From Vibrio marinisediminis (GTDB lineage: Bacteria; Pseudomonadota; Gammaproteobacteria; Enterobacterales; Vibrionaceae), in contig NZ_JACFYF010000011.1 of the NCBI RefSeq assembly GCF_014050145.1, positions 1 to 64,000 on the forward strand: DNA of 64,000 bases. The letters run 5' to 3'. The position numbers and the translations under genes are program-made. The notes under the pieces were generated by a model. That model searched no databases, was not told the origin of the DNA, and saw only the letters and a program-made list of their open reading frames with translations. Positions 26,347 through 34,872 of this stretch are shown here, one piece after another. Position 1 is the first letter of the stretch. Every line of letters begins with the position of its first letter.

Positions 26347-28254
26347 TTATGCAGTGGCTGCAATTTGTTTCGCTTTGCGGATTTTCTTAAGAGTAACACA
26401 GGTGATAGCCGTCACAGTTGCACCTGCAGCCATAGAAAGAAGTGCAAGTAATGGGAAGTTCATTGCGCCAAGTAGAGCGACTACTGGACCGCCATGCGCC
26501 ACGCTGTTAGTGATACCGAAAGAGAATGCCATTACGGCAGCGACCATTGAACCTAGCACGTTGGCTGGGATTACAGACATAGGGTCTTGCGCGGCAAATG
26601 GAATGGCACCTTCAGAGATACCCACTAAACCCATAGCACCAGAAGCTTTACCTGCTTCAATTTCTGATGATTCGAACAGGTCAAGTTTACGACCTAATAC
26701 CGTCGCCATTGCCATGCCAAGTGGCGCAACAGGAATGGCACACGCCATGGCACCCATGAACTGTGTTTGACCACTTGCAATCATGCCTACTGAGAACAGG
26801 AATGCCACTTTGTTAAATGGACCACCCATATCAAAACCGGCCATGCCACCTAATACGATGCCTAGCAGTACAACGTTGCCAGTGCTTAAGCTAGTTAGTA
26901 TTGCGGTTAGACCATCCATTAAGCTTGCGATTGGCGCGCCAATAACAAAAATGAATAGACCAGCAATAAATAACGAACCTGTGATTGGCGCAATCATGAT
27001 TGGCACAAGTGGTTGAATAAATTTGTGGTAGTTAATGGATGTTACCCATTTCACAAAGTAACCGACGAGTAGACCAGCAATGATAGCACCGATAAATCCA
27101 GTACCCGCTTCTGCACCATAGAATGAACCATTGTTGGCGATCCAGCCACCAATCAAGCCTGGAGCAAGACCAGGGCGGTCAGCAATCGCATAGGCAATGT
27201 AACCCGATAGAATAGGGATCATCAGTGTGAAGGCAACCACACCCACATTGAGGATTTGGTTCCACATGCTGCCATCAGGTATCGCCATACCAGCTTCTGT
27301 TGGCTCACCACCGATTGCCAGTGCAAGCGCAATTAATAGACCACCGGTGACAACGAATGGGATCATATGTGATACGCCATTCATTAGGTAACGGTATAGA
27401 TCTGAGCGAGTTTGCGACGCTTTTTCACTATTTGATTGGCTACTTTGTACGGTGTTAGCTTGATACGTTGGGGCGTTTAACGCCTCGTTAATCAGCCCTT
27501 TTGCATTGCGGATTGGCGCTTTAACGTTGGTTTCAACTAAACGTTTACCAGCAAAGCGTGCCATGTCTACTTGCTTATCACAAGCGACAATAATGGCATC
27601 TGCACGGGCAATTTCTTCGTCTGTTGGGCTGTTTTTTACACCGATAGAGCCATTAGTCTCTACTTTGATTTGGTAACCCAGTTCAGCCGCGCCTTTTTCA
27701 AGCGCTTCTGCTGCTAGGTAAGTATGCGCAACACCTGCTGGGCAACCGGTCACACCAATGACAAAGCCTTTGCTTGCCGCCGTTTCTGTTGGTGCTGAGA
27801 TCTCTTCCGGTTTCTCTAGTAATAGCGCTAGCGCTTCTTCATTATTTTGTGCAGCCAAGAAACGCTCAATAAAACCATCTTCAATCAGTTTTGAAGACAG
27901 TTCTGCAAGCACTTCAATGTGGTGGTTGTCACCACCATCAGGGGAGGCGATCATAAAGAATAGGGTAGATGGCAAGCCATCTTCAGCGCCGTATTCAATA
28001 CCGGTTCGGCTGACACCAATAACAACCGCTGGTTCAATCACAGCTGCACTTTTCGCGTGTGGTATAGCAACACCTTCTTCAAATCCAGTATTACCTAGCT
28101 CTTCACGAGCCTTGATATCAGCGAGGAATTGTTCTTTGTCTGAAATTCGACCTTGAGCGTGTAATACGTCAATTAGCTCAAAGAATACCTCTTCTTTAGT
28201 GGTCGCTTTAAGATCAAGCGTAATCAAATTTTGATTAATAAGTTTTGTGATCAT
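26347..28254 (-). CDS. Fructose-family PTS permease, EIIABC, probably mannose-specific (ManP-like)
   Basis: A 635-residue fused permease in the order EIIA (residues 1-150; phospho-His66 in VAIPHAKS), EIIB (165-260; phospho-Cys171 in VTGCPAGVAHT) and EIIC (about 285-625; membrane-embedded, GISEGAIPFAAQDP). It imports and phosphorylates a sugar. manA directly downstream and a divergent AraC regulator point to mannose, matching the VC1825-VC1827 arrangement I remember from V. cholerae. Control is probably through the spaced repeats at 28337-28373 and 28513-28549. Confidence 0.93.
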   Translation of the reverse strand: MITKLINQNLITLDLKATTKEEVFFELIDVLHAQGRISDKEQFLADIKAREELGNTGFEEGVAIPHAKSAAVIEPAVVIGVSRTGIEYGAEDGLPSTLFFMIASPDGGDNHHIEVLAELSSKLIEDGFIERFLAAQNNEEALALLLEKPEEISAPTETAASKGFVIGVTGCPAGVAHTYLAAEALEKGAAELGYQIKVETNGSIGVKNSPTDEEIARADAIIVACDKQVDMARFAGKRLVETNVKAPIRNAKGLINEALNAPTYQANTVQSSQSNSEKASQTRSDLYRYLMNGVSHMIPFVVTGGLLIALALAIGGEPTEAGMAIPDGSMWNQILNVGVVAFTLMIPILSGYIAYAIADRPGLAPGLIGGWIANNGSFYGAEAGTGFIGAIIAGLLVGYFVKWVTSINYHKFIQPLVPIMIAPITGSLFIAGLFIFVIGAPIASLMDGLTAILTSLSTGNVVLLGIVLGGMAGFDMGGPFNKVAFLFSVGMIASGQTQFMGAMACAIPVAPLGMAMATVLGRKLDLFESSEIEAGKASGAMGLVGISEGAIPFAAQDPMSVIPANVLGSMVAAVMAFSFGITNSVAHGGPVVALLGAMNFPLLALLSMAAGATVTAITCVTLKKIRKAKQIAATA

Positions 28255-28336
28255 CTCACACCCCTTCGGTTTTATTGTTCTCTATAAGCGCAGTTTGAGC
28301 CGTTTTATAAAAACGATGAAGTGAAGAAAAATTGCA

Positions 28337-28373
28337 TTTACTGGATTTTTGTAACCTAACATTCAGGGTGTGA
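28337..28373. promoter_or_regulatory. Spaced operator-like repeat, copy 1 (EIIABC side)
   Basis: TTTACTG, 5 bases, TTGTAACCT, 10 bases, GTGTGA. The same blocks at identical spacing recur 176 bases away. It is a probable AraC-family binding site near the EIIABC promoter. Confidence 0.65.
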
Positions 28374-28512
28374 CATTGATCGTTTTGAAAGTGAGAGTTA
28401 GAGATATGTAACTTGTTGTAGTTTTGCTTGGAAAAATGGAAATCAGCACTAATTGTTATAAACAAAGACTTTGTAAGGCATAGTGTTGCTCGTTGAGTGG
28501 AAAATTAATGCT

Positions 28513-28549
28513 TTTACTGTAAAATTGTAACCTGATTTTTGAAGTGTGA
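28513..28549. promoter_or_regulatory. Spaced operator-like repeat, copy 2 (AraC gene side)
   Basis: TTTACTG (28513), TTGTAACCT (28525) and GTGTGA (28544), in direct orientation with copy 1. The last block is part of the dyad AGTGTGA-TT-TCACACT. It lies about 80 bases upstream of the AraC gene start. Confidence 0.65.
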
Positions 28550-28629
28550 TTTCACACTGTGGCATATTCAAATAGAGCGATGTATACCTATTTTTATAGC
28601 ACCAAACGTGCATTGCTAGAGTAATTAGA

Positions 28630-29469
28630 ATGATTTTCCATGATTTGATTTCCTCAGTATTGAGTGAGCGAGAACCATTTCACAATATCTGGTTCGCGGG
28701 TGATTTTCATACTCCCCCAGAATGCAGCTATCAGGTTAACTTTCCTCGTTTAGAATTGGTGTTAGATGGTGAATACATCAATGAAATTGAAGACCATGAG
28801 CGTAAAGTGGCTCAAATAGTTGCCAAGCCGGGTGATGCGATTTTTATTCCGCCTAACTGTTGGAATAAACCCGATTGGGATACTAACTGCTCTGTGCTCA
28901 GTATGCTGTTTGGACGTCGACAACTTGGCTTGAGTTTGGTGAGCAAGCGCAAAGGTGAAGCGGGTTTTTATGATATTCAAAAACACAGTATCCAAACTCG
29001 CTCAGGCTTTGCGATTGATAATATATTGGAAGCGTTGAGTTCATTAGCCCGTGAAAGCCACAAGAAGCCAATGGATGAGTTGCTGTTACAAGCCTTGTTA
29101 CAATACAGCAAAACCATGCTCGACCAACCGATAGAGCAATCACACAGTCGAGTTCAGGATCTTTATCAAGGCATCTGTATCTATATTCAAGAGAATTTTC
29201 ATCGTCAAATTACTCGCGATAGCATCGCTGATCGCTTTAGTATTTCAGCCAACCATTTATCGCGCTTGTTCCGTCAGCAAGGGCATATGACATTGGCGGA
29301 CTACATTACTTGGGTAAGAGTCGACCGAGCTAAATTTATGCTCAAGAAATACAATTTTAAACTCAATGAGGTCGCCATTCGTTGTGGCTTTAAAGATGTG
29401 AACTACTTTTGCCGAGTGTTTAAAAATAAAACCGGGCGCACCCCGTCAGAGTATCGCGGTTCTATCTAA
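28630..29469 (+). CDS. AraC-family regulator of the adjacent PTS genes
   Basis: A 279-residue regulator. The N-terminal cupin-like sensor domain spans about residues 10-110 (KPGDAIFIPPNCWNKP). A C-terminal double helix-turn-helix spans about 180-275 (IADRFSISANHLSRLFRQQG, LNEVAIRCGFKDVNYFCRVF). It is divergent from the EIIABC-manA operon and sits among PTS genes, so it is most likely their activator in response to sugar. A perfect terminator follows. The first codon ATG 28630 has a weak ribosome site (GAGTAATTAGA). Confidence 0.92.
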   Translation: MIFHDLISSVLSEREPFHNIWFAGDFHTPPECSYQVNFPRLELVLDGEYINEIEDHERKVAQIVAKPGDAIFIPPNCWNKPDWDTNCSVLSMLFGRRQLGLSLVSKRKGEAGFYDIQKHSIQTRSGFAIDNILEALSSLARESHKKPMDELLLQALLQYSKTMLDQPIEQSHSRVQDLYQGICIYIQENFHRQITRDSIADRFSISANHLSRLFRQQGHMTLADYITWVRVDRAKFMLKKYNFKLNEVAIRCGFKDVNYFCRVFKNKTGRTPSEYRGSI

Positions 29470-29488
29470 ACTGTTTTTTGCGGCAAAT

Positions 29489-29514
29489 AATGTCACGCCA
29501 GTAAGCGTGACATT
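29489..29514. terminator. Bidirectional terminator between AraC and HPr-like/EIIA genes
   Basis: AATGTCACGC (29489-29498) pairs perfectly with GCGTGACATT (29505-29514), loop of 6. The stem contains the stop codon of the minus-strand gene. Confidence 0.75.
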
Positions 29515-30269
29515 GCGTACATAAGCAGGGCTTGCAAGTCGACGCTACTGCGAGTCAGTAGTAGGCGCTGAGCAATTTGACCGGTGAGTAGATTACGAGT
29601 GAGATTGGTGGCGGCAATAATTTGTTCACGGCTTGGCGATTGAGGCATCACCAGTGCAATTGCGAGGTGAACTTGCCCCATTTTAGATGCCCAATCAATG
29701 GATTTATCATTACTGATCACCGCAATCGAAATATCGCTAACATCGGCAAACATCACATGAGGTAGGGCAATACCTGGTGTCACGCACGTTGATGAGCGCT
29801 CTTCACGCTTTACAAATGCGAGGATCAAATCATCAGGTGATGTTGGGTAGATTAGTTGAGCAAGTCCTTTTAAACACTCAAATTTAGTTAACTCTGTTTG
29901 TGCCTTTGCATAGTGCCATTGGATCTCACAGGGCGGAGATAGCTGCGGTAACCGCTTGGCTAATTGACTGGAGAATTGATAGTTAATATGTGCGCCAATC
30001 AAGCTAAAGTGCTCAGCAATAATATCTTTGAGTACAAAACAGGCGAGTTCGGCATCAATTCCGATTGCGGTAATTTGGCAAATATCACCTTGCTGCAAAC
30101 CTACGCGAAGCATTGCCGACGATTTTGTCAGCATTGCGCACCGATCTTGGGTGATATTGATGATGTGTAGAGAGCTTTTGAATTTTTTTGCCAGCCGACA
30201 CAGAGGCTGCGCAATATGAGCACTGTTACTGGCATCATCAACTAAAAAGGTAATTTGGTATTCGTTCAT
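29493..30269 (-). CDS. HPr-like/EIIA fusion PTS protein
   Basis: A 258-residue soluble protein. Residues 1-88 follow an HPr fold (KKFKSSLHI, MLTKSSAMLRVGLQQGD, AIGIDAE), but the GLHxRP active site is missing: the region reads SNSAHIAQPLCR, with His18 out of register. Residues ~120-258 are a fructose-type EIIA with phospho-His171 (GIALPHV). It is 12 bases downstream of a stand-alone EIIB gene. The EIIA part could pass phosphate to that EIIB or to the nearby permeases. The HPr part is probably not phosphorylated in the usual way and may be regulatory. Confidence 0.8.
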   Translation of the reverse strand: MNEYQITFLVDDASNSAHIAQPLCRLAKKFKSSLHIINITQDRCAMLTKSSAMLRVGLQQGDICQITAIGIDAELACFVLKDIIAEHFSLIGAHINYQFSSQLAKRLPQLSPPCEIQWHYAKAQTELTKFECLKGLAQLIYPTSPDDLILAFVKREERSSTCVTPGIALPHVMFADVSDISIAVISNDKSIDWASKMGQVHLAIALVMPQSPSREQIIAATNLTRNLLTGQIAQRLLLTRSSVDLQALLMYAMSRLLA

Positions 30270-30281
30270 CTTGTTAGGTGT

Positions 30282-30581
30282 TTAGCGGCAATGAACAAGA
30301 AACACTTTGTCTACGTTGAGGAGCACGTCTTCAATAGGGATATGCACGGTATTCATCCCTTCGAAGCGCGCGGCTTGCTCAATATTGATATCAGAGACAA
30401 TCAATACCTTGTCGGCTTGGGCAATATCATGAGGAGTTAAGGGGTTCTCAATGCCCATCGCGCCTTGAGTTTCGACTTTGATTTGAACGTTGAATTTAGG
30501 GGCTGCTTTTACCAGCGCATCCGCCGCCATATAAGTATGAGCAATGCCGGTAGGGCATGCTGTCACCGCTACAATTTTCAT
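30282..30581 (-). CDS. Stand-alone fructose-type PTS EIIB
   Basis: A 99-residue EIIB domain. Phosphocysteine Cys9 lies in VTACPTGIAHTYMAA, with the conserved KVETQGAMGIEN region. Length equals one EIIB domain. It forms an operon with the HPr-like/EIIA gene; the two lack an EIIC, so they must work with a permease encoded elsewhere or have a regulatory job. Divergent from the EIIACB gene. Confidence 0.92.
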   Translation of the reverse strand: MKIVAVTACPTGIAHTYMAADALVKAAPKFNVQIKVETQGAMGIENPLTPHDIAQADKVLIVSDINIEQAARFEGMNTVHIPIEDVLLNVDKVFLVHCR

Positions 30582-30813
30582 AGTAATTCTCGGCTTTTAG
30601 TTTGGCAGGATACTAGCATATCAGTGTTGGGAAGCCTTGATCTAAAACCAATAAAGGTAAGAGCTCTATCACAGTTTAAAAGCTGTGTTACATTACTCCA
30701 GTTAATGCTCGTTTCGTACTATATCGTGCAGTCGTTTGTGTGGTTAACCTATAGACCAAGTTTTCAAGCCATATCGACGAGTGTGAATGATCAAGTATTA
30801 GGTAGAATGAAAA

Positions 30814-32682
30814 ATGGATATAACCACCCTAATTGAATCCAACACCATTTGTTTAAATCTTAAAGCGCAAACTAAAGAAGAGGTGTTATCTGAGTTGGTC
30901 GACATACTCGATAGCACAGGTAAATTAGCCAACAAAGATCAGTTTATACAAGACATTTGGAAGCGTGAGCAAATTGGCAATACTGGATTTGAAGAAGGTA
31001 TTGCAATTCCACATGCAAAAAGTAATGCCGTTGTTCAGCCTGCGGTTGCTATCGGCATTAGCCGTAGTGGCATTGATTATGGTGCTGAAGACGGTGAACT
31101 GTCTGATGTCTTTTTCATGCTCGCGTCACCTGATGGTAACGATCACCACCATATTGAAGTGCTGGCACAAGTTTCTTCTAGATTGATTGAAGATGGGTTT
31201 GTTGAGCAGTTAAAAGCCGCGCAATCAGAGCAGGAAGCACTTGAATTGCTGATGGGTACTGACTCTCATGCTGCTGGCTCTGATTACGATAATAGTATTG
31301 AATTTATCTCAGAACCGATGAGCCCGTGCAAACAGAAGCTGGCACGAGTCAAAGAACATTTACTATTTGGTACATCGCACATGATCCCGTTTATCGTTGC
31401 GGGCGGGGTGCTGTTGTCTCTGTCAGTGATGCTGTCAGGGCAGGGCGCGTTACCCGAGAATGGGTTCTTGGCTGATGTGGCACAAATGGGTATTGCAGGA
31501 CTTACGCTCTTTACCGTTGTTCTTGGCGGTTATATTGCTTATTCCATTGCTGATAAGCCGGGACTAGCACCCGGCATGATTGGGTCATGGATAGCGGTTA
31601 GCCACTATAACACGGGTTTTCTCGGCTCGATTATTGTCGGTTTTATTGCGGGCTATACCGTGAGCACATTAAAGAAAATTGAGCTGCCAGACAGCATGAG
31701 TTCGCTGAGTTCGATTTTTATATACCCACTGGTTGGCACCTTTGTGACCTGTGGCGCGGTCATGTGGTTGATTGGCGCACCTATTGCCAACGCTATGGCT
31801 TGGCTAAATGAATGGCTCGCGGGGTTAGCGGGTTCTGGCAAAATGATGTTAGGTACGGTGCTTGGTGCTATGACGGCATTTGATATGGGTGGACCTATCA
31901 ATAAAGTCGCCACACTTTTTGCTCAGACACAGGTGAATACTCAGCCTTGGCTGATGGGGGGGGTGGGTATTGCAATTTGTACGCCGCCTCTTGGTATGGC
32001 GCTTGCGACACTGTTGGCACCGCATAAATTTAAGCGTGATGAACGCGAAGCGGGTAAGGCAGCGGGCATCATGGGCATGATTGGCATAAGCGAAGGTGCA
32101 ATACCGTTTGCGGCGGCGGATCCTGCTCGAGTTCTACCAGCCATTGTTGCTGGTGGCATTGTCGGTAACGTAATAGGGTTTATGTTCCATGTGTTGAACC
32201 ATGCCCCATGGGGAGGTTGGATCGTATTGCCTGTAGTTGATGGCAAGCTTGGTTATATCGTTGGCACGTTAGCGGGCGCGTTGACAACAGCCTTTCTGGT
32301 TATCTTTTTAAAGAAAACGGTCACAGAAGAAGATGAGATACAGTCACGCCAGTATTTAAATAGTTCAGTTGAAGGTGAGGGCGAAGCCGATGTATTGGCA
32401 GTCACATCATGCCCATCTGGCGTTGCACATACTTTCCTCGCGGCAAAATCGCTGGAGAAGGCAGCTCATTCGTTAGGAATGAAAATTAAAGTCGAAACGC
32501 AAGGTGCCAACGGGATTAATAATCGTATAACCGCTGCTGATGTAAGAAGAGCAAGAGTAGTGATATTTGCTCACGATGTAGCGATTAAAGAGCCTGAAAG
32601 GTTTAGTAATATCAAGACCATTGATGTCAGTACCAAAGACGCAATGTTAAATTCGATAGCGTTGTTAAAATCGACGCGATAA
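30814..32682 (+). CDS. Fructose-family PTS permease, EIIACB
   Basis: A 622-residue fused permease in the order EIIA (residues 1-150; phospho-His67 in IAIPHAKS), EIIC (about 170-510) and C-terminal EIIB (phospho-Cys533 in VTSCPSGVAHT). The EIIC-EIIB half is close to the IICB protein at 13408-14808 (shared PINKVATLFAQTQV, QPWLMGGVGIAICTPPLG), so this looks like that pair fused to an EIIA. Substrate uncertain. The domain order differs from the ManP-like permease 2.5 kb away. ATG 30814 has only a modest ribosome site (GGTAGAATGAAAA). Confidence 0.92.
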   Translation: MDITTLIESNTICLNLKAQTKEEVLSELVDILDSTGKLANKDQFIQDIWKREQIGNTGFEEGIAIPHAKSNAVVQPAVAIGISRSGIDYGAEDGELSDVFFMLASPDGNDHHHIEVLAQVSSRLIEDGFVEQLKAAQSEQEALELLMGTDSHAAGSDYDNSIEFISEPMSPCKQKLARVKEHLLFGTSHMIPFIVAGGVLLSLSVMLSGQGALPENGFLADVAQMGIAGLTLFTVVLGGYIAYSIADKPGLAPGMIGSWIAVSHYNTGFLGSIIVGFIAGYTVSTLKKIELPDSMSSLSSIFIYPLVGTFVTCGAVMWLIGAPIANAMAWLNEWLAGLAGSGKMMLGTVLGAMTAFDMGGPINKVATLFAQTQVNTQPWLMGGVGIAICTPPLGMALATLLAPHKFKRDEREAGKAAGIMGMIGISEGAIPFAAADPARVLPAIVAGGIVGNVIGFMFHVLNHAPWGGWIVLPVVDGKLGYIVGTLAGALTTAFLVIFLKKTVTEEDEIQSRQYLNSSVEGEGEADVLAVTSCPSGVAHTFLAAKSLEKAAHSLGMKIKVETQGANGINNRITAADVRRARVVIFAHDVAIKEPERFSNIKTIDVSTKDAMLNSIALLKSTR

Positions 32683-32761
32683 TAGAGAACAGTTCCCCCA
32701 AAGTATAATTGTCTATCCCCCTAGACACTTGTGCTCCTGCAAATCAGCGTAAGCTGGGCTT

Positions 32762-32791
32762 AAGCCAGTCAGGTTTTCTGACTGGCTTTTT
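32762..32791 (+). terminator. Intrinsic terminator after the EIIACB gene
   Basis: AAGCCAGTCAG (32762-32772) pairs with CTGACTGGCTT (32778-32788), followed by TTT. It is 80 bases past the stop; a short leader or small RNA in between cannot be excluded. Confidence 0.85.
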
Positions 32792-32837
32792 CGCTTCTAT
32801 GACATCAAAACGGTCATTAACTGCTCTAGTTCGTCAA

Positions 32838-32888
32838 CTGTCACACAGGCTTCAATTAAGTGAAACACAACTGTCATATTCGGATTCT
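32838..32888 (+). promoter_or_regulatory. Pho-box-like repeats upstream of pstS
   Basis: CTGTCAC (32838) and CTGTCAT (32871) are 33 bases apart, with weaker matches GCTTCAA and GTGAAAC in the two 11-base registers between. Eleven-base spacing is the Pho-box periodicity for PhoB. It fits phosphate-starvation control of the operon. Confidence 0.6.
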
Positions 32889-32942
32889 AAAGTGACAACC
32901 GTTGAATAAAACACGACGGCAATAAAGCCACTAAAGGAAATT

Positions 32943-33767
32943 GTGATGAAAAAGACAGTTATCGGTGCAATTGCACTACTAGGTACTCTGACAGTAACTC
33001 CAGCGCTAGCGAAAGAAACTATCTCAGCAGTAGGTTCTAGCAGTGTAACTCCGCTAATGGAAGTTTTCTCAGAAACATACATGAAGACAAATCCAAACGT
33101 ATTCATTGAAGTCCAAGGACCGGGCTCATCAGCAGGTGTTAAAGCGGCGAAAAATGGTAGTGCAGACTTAGGTATGTCTTCACGTAACCTAAAAGATTCA
33201 GAGAAAGAGCCAGCACTTAAAGAGCTAACGGTTGCTCTAGACGGTATCGCGGTAGTTGTTAACCCTAAAAATGACCTTCAAGGTCTGACTGCTGAACAAG
33301 TAACAGCTATCTATAAAGGTGACGTTACTAACTGGAAACAGGTTGGGGGTGCAGATAAACCAATCGTTGCCATCACTCGTGATACCGCCTCTGGTACTCG
33401 CGGCGCATTCGAAGACATCATGAAGCTTAAGAAGAAGATTGGTGATGTGAAAGTGTCAGCTATCTCTCAACGTGCTCAAGTTGCCAATGGTAACGGTGCT
33501 CTTAAAACAATGGTGGCATCTAATCCTTACGCAATTGGTTATATTTCGCTAGGTACAGTGGATAGCTCGGTAAACGCGCTAGCAATCAACGGCACAGAAG
33601 CAACAGTAGACAATGTTAAGAACAACTCTTACCAAGTAGCTCGTCCTTTCCTAGTGCTATACAAGGAAGGCAAACCTTCAGCTGAAGCTGAGAAGTTCCT
33701 TGATTGGATGGTATCTGCTGATGCACAAACATTAGTAGACCAAAAAGGTTACATCTCAATTAACTAA
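32943..33767 (+). CDS. pstS: Phosphate ABC transporter, periplasmic binding protein
   Basis: A 274-residue protein with a signal peptide (cleavage after TPALA, about residue 22) and the phosphate-binding loops AVGSSSVTPLME, GPGSSAGVKAA and TRDTASGTRGAF. It captures phosphate in the periplasm for PstCAB. It is first gene of pstSCAB, preceded by Pho-box-like repeats and GGAAATTGTG before the ATG. A hairpin follows at 33820-33842, which would give more pstS than downstream message. Slightly short compared with E. coli PstS (about 346), as in the short PstS class of vibrios. Confidence 0.96.
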   Translation: MMKKTVIGAIALLGTLTVTPALAKETISAVGSSSVTPLMEVFSETYMKTNPNVFIEVQGPGSSAGVKAAKNGSADLGMSSRNLKDSEKEPALKELTVALDGIAVVVNPKNDLQGLTAEQVTAIYKGDVTNWKQVGGADKPIVAITRDTASGTRGAFEDIMKLKKKIGDVKVSAISQRAQVANGNGALKTMVASNPYAIGYISLGTVDSSVNALAINGTEATVDNVKNNSYQVARPFLVLYKEGKPSAEAEKFLDWMVSADAQTLVDQKGYISIN

Positions 33768-33819
33768 TATATTCAATCTCTTAGAGAACAATAAGATCTG
33801 AGTATATAGAAATACCCTT

Positions 33820-33842
33820 GCTCAGCCTGGATTGGGCTGAGC
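33820..33842 (+). terminator. Attenuator-like hairpin between pstS and pstC
   Basis: GCTCAGC (33820-33826) pairs with GCTGAGC (33836-33842), followed by CTCTTCTTTC. A partial terminator here would separate high pstS from lower pstCAB expression. Confidence 0.65.
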
Positions 33843-33928
33843 CTCTTCTTTCACAGCTAATAATACATTCCGGAATGATACTAAAGCGTTTAGTTGATTC
33901 GGGGGAGTTAGCTTAGTGAGATTTATAT

Positions 33929-34861
33929 ATGACCATCGCAACAAATAGTGAAGAGCTTATGAACACTGAAGCGACTCAAATTGCTAAGTCAGGTCTACGT
34001 GCTAAAAAACGTGTAGATTGGAGAGAGCGCATCTTTCATGGATTATTTCTAACCAGTGCTGTTATCGGCATTTTATCCTTAGCCGTTATTGCTTATTTCA
34101 TTGTAAGAGAATCTATTCCTGCATTCCAAGAAGTAGGTGTCACAGGCATCGTATTTGGGCAGGATTGGCTACCACCCGCATTATATGGTGTTGCGACTAT
34201 GATTGTCGCCTCTATGGTGTCTACTTTTGGCGCTGTCGTTGTGGGTGTGCCTGTTGGTGTCCTTACCGCTATATTTATCGCTGAAATTGCGCCTAAGCGT
34301 GTCGCCGATATTATTCGTCCAGCAGTTGAACTTTTAGCGGGTATTCCATCGGTAGTATACGGTTTCTTCGGTTTGGTGATTATCGTTCCTTTAATCCAAA
34401 ACGTATTTAATGTGCCTGCGGGTAACACGATTTTAGCGGGTATCATTGTGCTGGGTGTGATGATTCTACCGACGGTTATTACGGTTTCAGAAACCTCAAT
34501 TCGCGCAGTGCCACGCACATACAAAGAAGGCTCACTGGCACTTGGCGCATCGAAAATCTACACCATTTTTAAGCTTCTTCTTCCTGCGGCTCGCTCGGGC
34601 ATTATGACAGGTGTAATTTTAGGTATCGGTCGTGCACTGGGTGAAACCATGGCAATCATCATGGTAATGGGTAACGCTCCAGCCATGCCGCAAGGCATTC
34701 TTGATTCGGCACGTACGCTAACGGCTAATATCGCGATTGAAATGTCTTACGCAAGTGGCGTACACGCTAATGCACTCTATGCAACAGGCGTGGTTCTCCT
34801 AGTGTTTATCATGGCATTGAATGCTGCTCTGCTTTACCTAAACCGCCAAAAAGCGAAATAA
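33929..34861 (+). CDS. pstC: Phosphate ABC transporter permease PstC
   Basis: A 310-residue inner-membrane permease with six membrane helices and the binding-protein-dependent transport motif (EGSLALGASKIYTIFKLLLP) that contacts PstB. It forms the channel with PstA. The start at 33929 has a weak ribosome site, and an in-frame ATG at 33959 is also possible; the N-terminal 25 residues are polar and of uncertain extent. pstA follows within 15 bases. Confidence 0.95.
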   Translation: MTIATNSEELMNTEATQIAKSGLRAKKRVDWRERIFHGLFLTSAVIGILSLAVIAYFIVRESIPAFQEVGVTGIVFGQDWLPPALYGVATMIVASMVSTFGAVVVGVPVGVLTAIFIAEIAPKRVADIIRPAVELLAGIPSVVYGFFGLVIIVPLIQNVFNVPAGNTILAGIIVLGVMILPTVITVSETSIRAVPRTYKEGSLALGASKIYTIFKLLLPAARSGIMTGVILGIGRALGETMAIIMVMGNAPAMPQGILDSARTLTANIAIEMSYASGVHANALYATGVVLLVFIMALNAALLYLNRQKAK

Positions 34862-34872
34862 GACGGGTGACG

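Larger units (their letters stand above)
28255..28629. other. Divergent regulatory region of EIIABC and AraC genes
   Basis: No real gene. A 69-codon minus-strand frame (28256-28465) covers operator copy 1 and is very likely chance. The region holds two direct operator-like repeats and the presumed divergent promoters. Confidence 0.6.

Noticed and set aside
26354-27016. Long open frames antisense to the EIIABC gene
   Set aside because: Shadow of the real gene; Ala/Pro/Thr-rich translation typical of the antisense of membrane-helix codons. The same holds for 13850-14155, 31653-32246 and 34093-34524.
28256-28465. 69-codon minus-strand frame upstream of the EIIABC gene
   Set aside because: Covers one operator repeat and the permease promoter; composition unlike coding DNA.
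28544-28557. AGTGTGATTTCACACT considered as a CRP site
   Set aside because: TGTGA and TCACA are separated by 2 bases instead of 6, so CRP geometry is wrong.
30465-30836. 123-codon plus-strand frame across the EIIB gene and its promoter
   Set aside because: Overlaps the well-supported EIIB on the other strand and ends inside the EIIACB gene start.
32709-32909. 66-codon plus-strand frame before pstS
   Set aside because: It runs through the intrinsic terminator and the Pho-box-like repeats and has no ribosome site.
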